DNA of 13,176 bases. Source: Spirochaeta sp. (GTDB lineage: Bacteria > Spirochaetota > Spirochaetia > DSM-27196 > Alkalispirochaetaceae). Shown piece after piece: positions 1 to 6,332 of this stretch. The stretch lies in assembly GCA_027859055.1 (NCBI GenBank), contig JAQIBO010000459.1:1-13176 (forward strand), read 5' to 3'. Made by a program: the position numbers and the translations under genes. Every line of letters begins with the position of its first letter. Position 1 is the first letter of the stretch. Under the pieces are notes generated by a model, which saw only the letters and a list, made by a program, of their open reading frames with translations, had not been told where the DNA came from and made no database searches.

Positions 1-1456
1 GGACAAGCATCGCCATTCCGGAACACGCCAGACTGGGCGTACACCCCGTGTCGGGGCACCCGCCGCCGGCCGCACCGGCAAACTCATCTTCCGGCGGGGC
101 AAAATCCGCGGGAATACGCTCTCCAACCACCGCACCATCGTCACCTTCGCTGCGTACCAGCGCGGTAAACCAGCGCATCAGATACACCGCTTCCAGAGTG
201 CTGCCGACCAGGACCACCGCAAGAACACCGTACAGGCCGGAACCACCAAGGGTGGTCACCAGATTCCACTTCGCCCAGAATCCCGGAAACGGCGGCAGGC
301 CGAGCAGCGCCAGTACCAGCACAGAGACAAATACCAGTAACCGCTTGCGTCCCCGAATCGAGTGCGGCCAGCGCCGATCAACCCCGGTCCGTTCGTCACC
401 GATCACATTCACCACCCAGAACAGCCCCGCCTTTGCCAGACCGTGGTTGAGCAACAGGACGATCGCCGCCGGTACCGCAACGGCACCGAACGACACCGCC
501 CCGGGACCGATAACCAGGACCAGAAGCACCAGCCCGATTTGTGCGACCGACGAATACCCAAGCATGCGCCGCAGATTGGACTGCATCAGCGCCTGAATCT
601 GAGGAATCAGAAACGCCAGAATCCCGGCTACCAGAAACACCGGTATAAACACGTCCCGCGCTGCGGACAGAAAGATCGGCATGAGTCGCTGAAACACAAC
701 CACCATCGCCGTCGCATTGACACCGGAAATGAGGGCTCCCAGTGCCGGGTCCGCCGCCTGGTAGGTGTCCAACGCCCATCCGTTTGCCGGCGCGGGTTTG
801 AGCTCAATCAACAGGGCTGCGGCGAGAAAGACCAGCGCCATTACCCCCGTCGCCCCGACAACGCTGCCCGCGCCGCTGACGATATCCGCGATATGCAAGG
901 AACCGACTGTGGCGTAGATAAACGCGACGCCGATCAGGAAAAACACTGACGCAAGACCGGAGGCGATCATGTATTTGAATCCCGCCTCAAACGCCCGGGT
1001 GTCCCGGGACGTTCCGAGCAGGCCAAACACGCTGATCCCGCTGATCTCCATAAAGACGAAAATGTTGAAGAGATCCTGACTGAGCACCAGACCAAACGAG
1101 CCGAGCATCAGCACAAAGAAAAGGACAATTTGTCGCCACGACCACGGATCATCTTCCCGGGTCATGCCGCTGGTAACCCCAAGCGCGCCGATCAGCGTAA
1201 TAACCGCCAGCACCACCGCCTCGGACAGGCCGACGGCAAGACCGATGGAAAACGGTACCGGAAACCCCGCGGTGGCGACCGCAAGCGGCAGAGCCCCCGC
1301 AGCGAATGAGAACACCCAGGAAAGGGCGATACCAAACAAAGCCAGCGTTGTGGCGACGGTAAGCACGGCGGCGAGCCGGCGATGAATTTTTTCCACCAGC
1401 GGATACACAAACGCCGCGCCCAGAGGCACAATCAGAAGAACAACCGGACTCACCAT
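1..1456 (-). CDS. mrpD: MrpD/MbhH-type proton-conducting antiporter subunit, 3' end outside the window
   Basis: This is a polytopic inner-membrane subunit of the NuoL/M/N antiporter family. In Mrp complexes it forms a proton channel coupled to cation exchange. Starting at ATG 1456, 485 codons are open to the window edge with no stop. Visible family marks are Glu137 in the FNIFVFMEISG segment, which corresponds in position to the essential TM5 Glu of MrpD/NuoM; Lys220 in IELKPAPANGW; and the NHGLAKAGLFW helix with its conserved His and Lys. The ELKPAPANGWALD form is the variant found in Mbh/Mrp-like complexes, not the classical LK(S/A)xxFPxHxWLP form. The start codon overlaps the last codons of mrpC by 7 bases (ATGGTGA), so the two are probably translationally coupled. 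Near the window edge a hydrophilic loop carries Cys467, Cys472 and Cys478, which is odd for this family. Family assignment is strong. Calling it D rather than an A-type subunit rests on gene order and length. Confidence 0.93.
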   Translation of the reverse strand, partial: MVSPVVLLIVPLGAAFVYPLVEKIHRRLAAVLTVATTLALFGIALSWVFSFAAGALPLAVATAGFPVPFSIGLAVGLSEAVVLAVITLIGALGVTSGMTREDDPWSWRQIVLFFVLMLGSFGLVLSQDLFNIFVFMEISGISVFGLLGTSRDTRAFEAGFKYMIASGLASVFFLIGVAFIYATVGSLHIADIVSGAGSVVGATGVMALVFLAAALLIELKPAPANGWALDTYQAADPALGALISGVNATAMVVVFQRLMPIFLSAARDVFIPVFLVAGILAFLIPQIQALMQSNLRRMLGYSSVAQIGLVLLVLVIGPGAVSFGAVAVPAAIVLLLNHGLAKAGLFWVVNVIGDERTGVDRRWPHSIRGRKRLLVFVSVLVLALLGLPPFPGFWAKWNLVTTLGGSGLYGVLAVVLVGSTLEAVYLMRWFTALVRSEGDDGAVVGERIPADFAPPEDEFAGAAGGGCPDTGCTPSLACSGMAMLV

Positions 1457-1806
1457 CTCAGCTCCTTGTTCTGTTCGATATACACGCTCCGATTCCGGTC
1501 GTACATCCGGACGGCAAAGCTCAACATCAAGGCGGTAACCGCCAGTCCGATAACGATCGCCGTGAGCACCAGCGCTGAGGGAATCGGATCAACCGCCCGT
1601 TCCACCAACGCCGCGGCGGAAATGCCGTCGCTGACGATCGGGGCGGTTCCGTCGGTCCGATACCCGACCGCCACCAGCAAGAGATGAACACCCGTATCGA
1701 GCAGGGAAAACCCGATGATGATGCGAATAAGATGACGGCGACTCACCAGCCCCCACACACCGATCCCCATCAGAAGAAATGCAAATACACCCAACACCTG
1801 TGACAT
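1450..1806 (-). CDS. mrpC: MrpC (NuoK-like) antiporter subunit
   Basis: This is a 118-residue membrane protein of the MnhC/NuoK family, a small core subunit of Mrp cation/proton antiporters that packs between the larger channel subunits. It shows three hydrophobic segments: about residues 3-22, 27-47 and 75-100. The family segment IRIIIGFSLLDTGVHLLLV lies in the second helix. The loop between helices 2 and 3 holds TDGTAPIVSDG, which matches the usual D-P-x-P-Q-A-L position of MrpC in placing but not in letters, so this is a divergent member. The ATG shares one base with the mrpB stop (TAATG), and a GAAGGGG ribosome site sits in the end of mrpB. The length is typical for the family (about 110-125 residues). 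Confidence 0.92.
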   Translation of the reverse strand: MSQVLGVFAFLLMGIGVWGLVSRRHLIRIIIGFSLLDTGVHLLLVAVGYRTDGTAPIVSDGISAAALVERAVDPIPSALVLTAIVIGLAVTALMLSFAVRMYDRNRSVYIEQNKELRW

Positions 1807-2510
1807 TATCGCTGCCCCTTCTCGCGCATCGCGTCGATCACACCCGACAGTTCCGCGCCAACCTTTATCCCGACCAGACTGTAAATCACTGGAATAGCCC
1901 CGGCGCTGAACAGCGATCCCAGCTCACCGGACGGCAAAAACCGGGGGTCCAAAAAACCGGCGGCGGCCCAGATACCCAGCACCCCGACGGCCACATATCC
2001 GGCTCCCGCAAAGATCTCCAGCAGTTGCATCGTTCCATGGGCCAGCTCGGAGATGGACCCGGCCAGAAAGAGCAACAACACCGCGGCGGCGATCACAACG
2101 CCGCCCTGAAACCCGCCGCCGGGAGTGAGATGGCCATGAACGAAAATGTAGACCCCGAACATCAGCATCAGCGGTACCAGAATACCCGCACCGGTAACGA
2201 TCAACTCCGACGGCTCCTGCCGCCTGGTACGTTTCCGCCGCCGATCGGTTCCGCCGAAGTGGGACAGCGCCAGAGCCACACCCGCCGAGGCGGCAAACAA
2301 CACCGTCACCTCTCCCAGCGTATCCAGACCCCGGTAGGTAACCACCACGGCGGTCACCACGTTGGCGGCGCCCAGATCTTCCGGTGCACCGGCAAGGTAC
2401 GCCGAGGCGACACTCCCCACATCACCGCGGTCGGCCAGACCGAGAAACAGCGGCGCCGTCACCGTCGCCAACAGCAATACCACTAACAGAGACAGTGCTC
2501 GTTTAATCAT
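1806..2510 (-). CDS. mrpB: MrpB-type subunit with an extra N-terminal MbhE-like domain
   Basis: This 234-residue membrane protein joins two domains that are separate genes in archaeal Mbh operons. Residues 1-90 look like MbhE, the final part of MrpA, with VTAVVVTYRGLDTLGEVTVL. Residues 100-230 are a standard MrpB/MnhB domain with the signature GHLTPGGGFQGGVVIAAAV and a later IPVIYSLVGIKVGAEL helix. About six transmembrane helices are visible, and a basic linker (DRRRKRTRRQEPSE) lies between the domains. I place the start at the ATG at 2510. It follows GGGGG at good spacing and begins a typical hydrophobic N-terminus; an in-frame extension to 2579 would add 23 polar residues that lie inside the upstream gene. 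It overlaps the DUF4040 gene by 8 bases and mrpC by 1. In the complex it would lie next to the MrpA/DUF4040 unit and carry ions across the membrane. Confidence 0.92.
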   Translation of the reverse strand: MIKRALSLLVVLLLATVTAPLFLGLADRGDVGSVASAYLAGAPEDLGAANVVTAVVVTYRGLDTLGEVTVLFAASAGVALALSHFGGTDRRRKRTRRQEPSELIVTGAGILVPLMLMFGVYIFVHGHLTPGGGFQGGVVIAAAVLLLFLAGSISELAHGTMQLLEIFAGAGYVAVGVLGIWAAAGFLDPRFLPSGELGSLFSAGAIPVIYSLVGIKVGAELSGVIDAMREKGQR

Positions 2511-2787
2511 GTGCACCCCCGTTTGATCCGTCCGTACCGTCGTCGTCCGCGGCGATTCCCCGGATACGACTCCAGGCAAACAGAAACACCACCGTTGTTA
2601 ACGCGGAGCCGATCGCCGCCTCCGTCATAGCCACATCCGGGGCACCAAACATGAGGTACACCACGCTCGCCAGGAGCGAAACCGCCCCGGCGGCCACAAT
2701 TGCACCAACAATGTCACTCGCATACAGCGCCACAAACGCGGCAACCACCATCATCGTTCCGAGGGTTACCAGTACGATCATCATCAT
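2503..2787 (-). CDS. Stand-alone MrpA C-terminal (DUF4040/MbhD-like) subunit
   Basis: This is a 94-residue protein with three hydrophobic helices and the motif GAPDVAMTEAAIGSALTT, characteristic of the DUF4040 domain. In classical Mrp that domain is the C-terminal part of MrpA; in Mbh hydrogenases it is the separate subunit MbhD. Its position between mrpG and mrpB matches mbhD exactly. The start chosen is the first of three consecutive ATG codons at 2787, overlapping the mrpG stop as ATGA, with AGGAGG 7 bases upstream. A longer reading from 2997 is rejected because its first 70 residues are Pro/Arg-rich shadow of mrpG. The C-terminal tail (ADDDGTDGSNGGAHD) is acidic and probably cytoplasmic. 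Confidence 0.9.
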   Translation of the reverse strand: MMMIVLVTLGTMMVVAAFVALYASDIVGAIVAAGAVSLLASVVYLMFGAPDVAMTEAAIGSALTTVVFLFAWSRIRGIAADDDGTDGSNGGAHD

Positions 2788-3173
2788 AAGGAGGCCTCCT
2801 CGGCGGAATCGGCGGCCGGGGGGAGAGTCTCTCCGGCCCGCGCCGCGGCAAGGTCGTCCCGGGTGGTTCCGTGGGAACCGTAGCGACCGGGAAGCATCAC
2901 CGGCACACCCTGAAAATGCGCCGACCGCGCCAGAGCATGAGACGACAACGGGTTGGTCAGAAAGATAAAGACGATCAGAATAACCAGGCGTGGCCATTGC
3001 GCCGGTACAATAAAGGCAGCACCGGCAAAAATCAGAATACTTCCGAGAGTGGTGGCCTTGGTTCCCGCCTGCATGCGATTGTAGACGTCGGGCATCCGAA
3101 TCAGCCCGAGACTTGCCAACAAAAGAAAAAGCGACCCCATAAGTACGATCACTGCACCGATCAGTTCCAGCAT
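2784..3173 (-). CDS. mrpG: MrpG antiporter subunit
   Basis: This is a 129-residue MnhG/MrpG family membrane protein, one of the small subunits needed for Mrp assembly. The family core is clear: GLIRMPDVYNRMQAGTKATT at about residues 27-46 lies between the first and second helices, and a third helix is LVILIVFIFLTNPLSSHAL at about residues 63-81. After residue 90 there is a long, polar, Ala-rich tail (about 35 residues), longer than in many MrpG. I start at ATG 3173, one base after the mrpF stop, with GGGGGAGC just upstream. The in-frame extension to 3215 lies inside mrpF and adds a non-hydrophobic lead. Confidence 0.93.
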   Translation of the reverse strand: MLELIGAVIVLMGSLFLLLASLGLIRMPDVYNRMQAGTKATTLGSILIFAGAAFIVPAQWPRLVILIVFIFLTNPLSSHALARSAHFQGVPVMLPGRYGSHGTTRDDLAAARAGETLPPAADSAEEASL

Positions 3174-3174
3174 G

Positions 3175-3435
3175 TTACAGCTCCCCCTCTCCAAAACGTG
3201 CAACCGCGACAACACCCAGAAAGCTCAACAGGCCGTACACCAACGCAACGTCCAGATAAATCATCCGGTCAAGGAACCAGGCGAGAAGCACGATCAGGGA
3301 AAGCGTCATAATCGTCATCGCGTCAAACGCAACCAGTCGATTAAGATAATCCGGGCCCAGTACAAACCGAACAAACGAAATCACCACCGATACAAGCACG
3401 ATCCAACCGGAAACGATGAGTATTGTTTCAGCCAA
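3175..3435 (-). CDS. mrpF: MrpF antiporter subunit, probable TTG start
   Basis: This is an 86-residue MrpF/MnhF subunit with three transmembrane helices. The conserved region GPDYLNRLVAFDAMTIMTLS matches the family pattern GPxxxDRxxAxD, with the first Asp replaced by Asn (YLNRLVAFD) and the second Asp retained. The last helix is LVYGLLSFLGVVAVARF. The start is set by the ribosome site: GGAGGT at 3441-3446 lies 5 bases before a TTG at 3435, giving the N-terminus MAETILIVSGW, which is a normal start for this family. The first ATG (3471) has no such site and would put twelve polar residues, out of frame from the end of mrpE, ahead of the helix. It overlaps mrpE by 8 bases and ends 1 base before the mrpG start. 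Confidence 0.92.
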   Translation of the reverse strand: MAETILIVSGWIVLVSVVISFVRFVLGPDYLNRLVAFDAMTIMTLSLIVLLAWFLDRMIYLDVALVYGLLSFLGVVAVARFGEGEL

Positions 3436-3925
3436 GACTGACCTCCAGGTATTTTTCAAAATCATGCACAATCTGCCGGGTTGCCTCTTCTACGTCCCGC
3501 GCACCCACATTGATCCAGTGGATGTAAATGTCCTCGCCCTCGATAGCGACACTGATCGTACCGGGGGTCAACGTGATCGAGTTGGCCAGCAGGAGCCGTC
3601 CCAACCGGCTTTTCAACCGCGTCTTTACGCGGACGATACCCGGATTGATCGGCAACCGCGGATTCAGGACGCGAAACGCCACATCCAGATTGGACCGCAC
3701 AACCGCCACCAGAAACACGCCCAGGTACGAGACCGCCGCACCAATACGACGCGGAACCAGCTGCACCTCACCGTAGACATCCGCTCCCGGTAACGGTAAC
3801 AGCGCAATTCCGATACCAACGACGATTGCTACGCCAACCTCTTGCAAGCTCAGCGGCTGTGCCAACGCGATCCACAGCACCACCAGAATCGTCGCAAGAA
3901 CGACGCGCCGTCCGAACAGCTTCAT
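3428..3925 (-). CDS. mrpE: MrpE antiporter subunit, first gene of the operon
   Basis: This is a 165-residue MnhE/MrpE family protein. Residues 8-23 and 29-48 form a hydrophobic hairpin (VLATILVVLWIALAQ; VGVAIVVGIGIALLPL). A third hydrophobic stretch, AAVSYLGVFLVAVVRSNLDVA, follows at about 63-83. Then comes the soluble C-terminal domain with NPGIVRVKTRLKS, LLANSITLTPGTISVAIEGEDIYIHWINV and a terminal helix. The LANSITLTPGT box is the family hallmark. The ATG at 3925 is preceded by GGGAGG at 4-bp spacing. It is the first gene after a good promoter (3983-4011) on the minus strand, so transcription of the whole antiporter operon starts here. Confidence 0.94.
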   Translation of the reverse strand: MKLFGRRVVLATILVVLWIALAQPLSLQEVGVAIVVGIGIALLPLPGADVYGEVQLVPRRIGAAVSYLGVFLVAVVRSNLDVAFRVLNPRLPINPGIVRVKTRLKSRLGRLLLANSITLTPGTISVAIEGEDIYIHWINVGARDVEEATRQIVHDFEKYLEVSLG

Positions 3926-3936
3926 AGTTCCTCCCG

Positions 3937-3956
3937 TGCCGGTAATACGGCATTAC
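3937..3956 (-). promoter_or_regulatory. Two overlapping inverted repeats in the mrpE leader
   Basis: Written on the plus strand, TGCCG-GTAATA-CGGCA (3937-3952) and GTAAT-ACGGC-ATTAC (3942-3956) are both perfect 5-bp inverted repeats that share bases, so only one hairpin can form at a time. They lie between the predicted mrpE transcription start (about 3976) and the GGGAGG ribosome site at 3930-3935. They could be an operator or a weak translational switch. Short stems make either role uncertain. Confidence 0.35.
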
Positions 3957-3982
3957 AATTCATTAACTCCGACACTTCTCCA

Positions 3983-4011
3983 AGTATTGAACTGAAATCC
4001 ACATATGTCAA
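3983..4011 (-). promoter_or_regulatory. Promoter of the mrp operon
   Basis: On the minus strand a perfect -35 hexamer TTGACA (4006-4011) is followed by a 17-base spacer and AATACT (3983-3988), a 4/6 match to the -10 consensus. The start of transcription would be near 3976, giving a leader of about 50 bases before mrpE. The surrounding DNA is AT-rich compared with the genes. Confidence 0.65.
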
Positions 4012-4065
4012 GTATGTTAATTCTTACACTTTTACTCAGGTTTTCGCGGGCGGCGCGTGAACACT

Positions 4066-4094
4066 TTGACCTTAATGCTCAGCCTCGCTATTAT
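4066..4094 (+). promoter_or_regulatory. Promoter of the diguanylate cyclase gene
   Basis: On the plus strand TTGACC (4066-4071), a 17-base spacer and TATTAT (4089-4094) form a 5/6 plus 5/6 sigma-70 type promoter. Transcription would begin near 4101, 27 bases before the ATG at 4128. This supports that start over the in-frame ATG at 4005, which lies upstream of the promoter and inside the -35 region of the opposite promoter. Confidence 0.65.
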
Positions 4095-4127
4095 CACCGT
4101 AATGTCACATTTCCGGACGGACTCGAT

Positions 4128-6326
4128 ATGACAAAGCGCGGGTTCCGCACGCTGATTATTGCAGCAGCGCTTATCGTTGCCACCGGCACCACCGCCGGCG
4201 TGTTTGTGCAACGATACCTGGACCAGCGCGTTCGGGCCCGACAGATGGAGCTTGTTCAAACATCGGCGGCCAAAGTCAGAGCCCACATTGAACACGTGCT
4301 TTCTCAGGACCTGCTTGTCATTCACTCCACCGCCGCCTACATCGCCGTACACCCGGAGATCACCCAGGCGGAGTTTGCCGCGTTCGGAGCCGAACTCATG
4401 AACGGCAGCGCCACCCTGGGAAACCTTGTCGCGGCGCCGGATCTGGTCATTTCATTCGTGTATCCTGTTGCGGGCAACGAGGGCATCATCGGCGTCGACT
4501 ACCGGGACCTGCCGGACCAACTCCCCCTCGTGCTTGAGGCGCGCACCAGCGACAGCCTCGTCGTTGCGGGACCGTTGGAAATACTCCAGGGCGGAATGGC
4601 CATCATTGGCCGCGCGCCGGTATTTGTCCCCACGGAGGACGATCGCGAGTTCTGGGGTATCGTCTCGGCACTGATCAATCTGGATGCATTGGCCCGGGAG
4701 GTGGAGACCCTCGCCGCGGAGCAGGGGATTCACGTTGCCCTTCGCCGCTCCTACAGCGCCCAGAACTTCGATCCCGCCTTTTACGGCGACAATGACCTGT
4801 TCTTTGGGAAACAGACCGTTCTCTCCGCGGTAACCCTTCCAAACGGGAGCTGGCAGATCGCGGCGGAACCGACCGGGGGATGGACGCCTCGCGGGCCCGA
4901 ATCGACGGCGATCACCGTGATCACTATCGCGCTTATCGCGATTGCACTGGGCCTGGCAGTATCCAAAATCCGCAGTGACGAGCTTCTCAAACAGCGGGAG
5001 GAAGAGCTTACAGAAAGCAAAGCGCGCCTGGACCTGTTCTTCTCCCAGTCTCTGGACGGCTTCTTCTTCATGATGCTTGACGAGCCGCTGGCCTGGCACG
5101 ACGCCACAGACAAAGACGCGACGCTGGAACGCGCCCTCACGCACTACCGCCTGACAAAAATCAACCAGGCGATGCTGGATCAGTACGGGGCAACGGAAGA
5201 GATGCTCCTCGGACTGACCGCGTGGGACTTCTTTGAGCACGATCGGGAAGCGGGAAAGGCGTCCTTTCGAGAACTGTTTGACACCGGGCATCTCCACGTC
5301 GACACCAACGAACGCCGGTTGGACGGTACCCCGATGGTCGTTGAAGGTGATTACATCCTGCTCACAGACCGGGCGGGTCGTATAACCGGCCACTTTGGAA
5401 TCCAACGCGACGTAACCAGTGCACGGGAAGCGGAGGCAAAGCTGGCCCGGTATGTGACCTTGGTGAACACCAACGTCATCATCTCCCAGACCGACCCGTA
5501 CGGCGTCATCACCTACGCCAGTGACGCCTTTGCACACGTCTGCGGATACTCCAAAGCGGAACTTGTCGGGAAATCACACAACATCGTTCGCCACCCGGAC
5601 TCCCCGCCGGAACTCTTTAAAGAGCTGTGGGATACGATTTTGTCGGGAAAGGAATGGCACGGAGAGGTCAAAAACCGCAAGAAAAACGGGGAATACTACT
5701 GGGTGTCCACCGACATCACGCCGCTGATGGACAAGGCGGGCACAATCACCGGCTACATGGCGGTGCGCCACGATATCACCGCGCAAAAAGAGCTGGAGAT
5801 CATCTCCGTCACCGACCGCCTGACCGGCCTGTACAACCGCCAGAAAACCGACGCCGTTCTCCAGGAAGAGTGGGAACGCTACCACCGCTATGGAGAGGCG
5901 TACGCCCTGATTATTTTTGACATCGACCATTTCAAACGCATAAACGACACGATCGGCCACCTCGCCGGCGATTCGGTCCTGAAAGCGATCTCCCACATCG
6001 TCACCAACCAGATCCGCCAGACCGACGTGGCCGGTCGCTGGGGCGGTGAAGAGTTTCTGATCGTATGCCCCCACACCAACGTCGACGGGGCGTACTCCCG
6101 GGCGGAATCACTCCGCGCCACCATCGAGGCGTACGACTTCGGCATTGACCTTCCCGTTACCGCAAGCTTTGGCGTCGTATGCGTCGGGGACGTGACGCTG
6201 GACCCAGATGCCGGCGGACCACCACCGACGGAAATAGTCCTGAACGCGGCCGACACCGCCATGTACGCCGCCAAAGAGGGCGGCCGCAATCGCGTGAGAC
6301 GGGCCGGGCCGGCTGAACCGGCATAA
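4128..6326 (+). CDS. Membrane CHASE-PAS-PAS(Aer-like)-GGDEF diguanylate cyclase
   Basis: This 732-residue inner-membrane sensor should make cyclic di-GMP from two GTP. In order: transmembrane helix at residues 8-28; a periplasmic CHASE domain at about 40-255 (GVDYRDLPDQ, GPLEILQGGMAII); a second helix at about 261-280 and a short coiled coil; PAS1 at about 299-425; PAS2 at about 444-555; GGDEF domain from about 563 (DRLTGLYNR) to 725. PAS2 closely resembles the FAD-binding PAS of the aerotaxis receptor Aer (SHNIVRHPDSPP at 483-494, then VKNRKKNGEYYWV), so it may sense redox or oxygen state. The active site is intact (FDIDHFKRIND; GGEEF at 639-643). An RxxD inhibitory site (RQTD, 630-633) sits 5 residues before it, so product inhibition is expected. 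There is no EAL domain. Ribosome site: GGACGG before the ATG. The end lies 6 bases from the convergent DUF4236 gene. Confidence 0.94.
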   Translation: MTKRGFRTLIIAAALIVATGTTAGVFVQRYLDQRVRARQMELVQTSAAKVRAHIEHVLSQDLLVIHSTAAYIAVHPEITQAEFAAFGAELMNGSATLGNLVAAPDLVISFVYPVAGNEGIIGVDYRDLPDQLPLVLEARTSDSLVVAGPLEILQGGMAIIGRAPVFVPTEDDREFWGIVSALINLDALAREVETLAAEQGIHVALRRSYSAQNFDPAFYGDNDLFFGKQTVLSAVTLPNGSWQIAAEPTGGWTPRGPESTAITVITIALIAIALGLAVSKIRSDELLKQREEELTESKARLDLFFSQSLDGFFFMMLDEPLAWHDATDKDATLERALTHYRLTKINQAMLDQYGATEEMLLGLTAWDFFEHDREAGKASFRELFDTGHLHVDTNERRLDGTPMVVEGDYILLTDRAGRITGHFGIQRDVTSAREAEAKLARYVTLVNTNVIISQTDPYGVITYASDAFAHVCGYSKAELVGKSHNIVRHPDSPPELFKELWDTILSGKEWHGEVKNRKKNGEYYWVSTDITPLMDKAGTITGYMAVRHDITAQKELEIISVTDRLTGLYNRQKTDAVLQEEWERYHRYGEAYALIIFDIDHFKRINDTIGHLAGDSVLKAISHIVTNQIRQTDVAGRWGGEEFLIVCPHTNVDGAYSRAESLRATIEAYDFGIDLPVTASFGVVCVGDVTLDPDAGGPPPTEIVLNAADTAMYAAKEGGRNRVRRAGPAEPA
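6308..6322. other. Short hairpin at the convergent gene ends
   Basis: GCCGG-CTGAA-CCGGC is a perfect 5-bp stem in the last codons of the diguanylate cyclase gene, just before its stop. With only 6 bases between the two convergent genes, this is the one candidate I see for ending transcription there. No T-run follows on either strand, so it is not a convincing intrinsic terminator. Confidence 0.25.
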
Positions 6327-6332
6327 ATCGGA

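Noticed and set aside
48..949. Two long plus-strand reading frames
   Set aside because: They are Pro/Arg/Thr-rich shadows of mrpD, which has clear antiporter motifs on the other strand without a break.
1779..2486. 235-residue plus-strand frame
   Set aside because: Gln/His/Arg-rich antisense of mrpB; no family likeness and no ribosome site.
4005..4127. N-terminal extension of the diguanylate cyclase from ATG 4005
   Set aside because: It starts inside the opposite promoter and upstream of the gene's own promoter (4066-4094), and adds residues before a normal signal-anchor helix.
4452..5537. 361-residue minus-strand frame
   Set aside because: Antisense shadow of the CHASE/PAS domains of the cyclase gene; composition is Val/Gly/Arg-rich with no recognisable motif.
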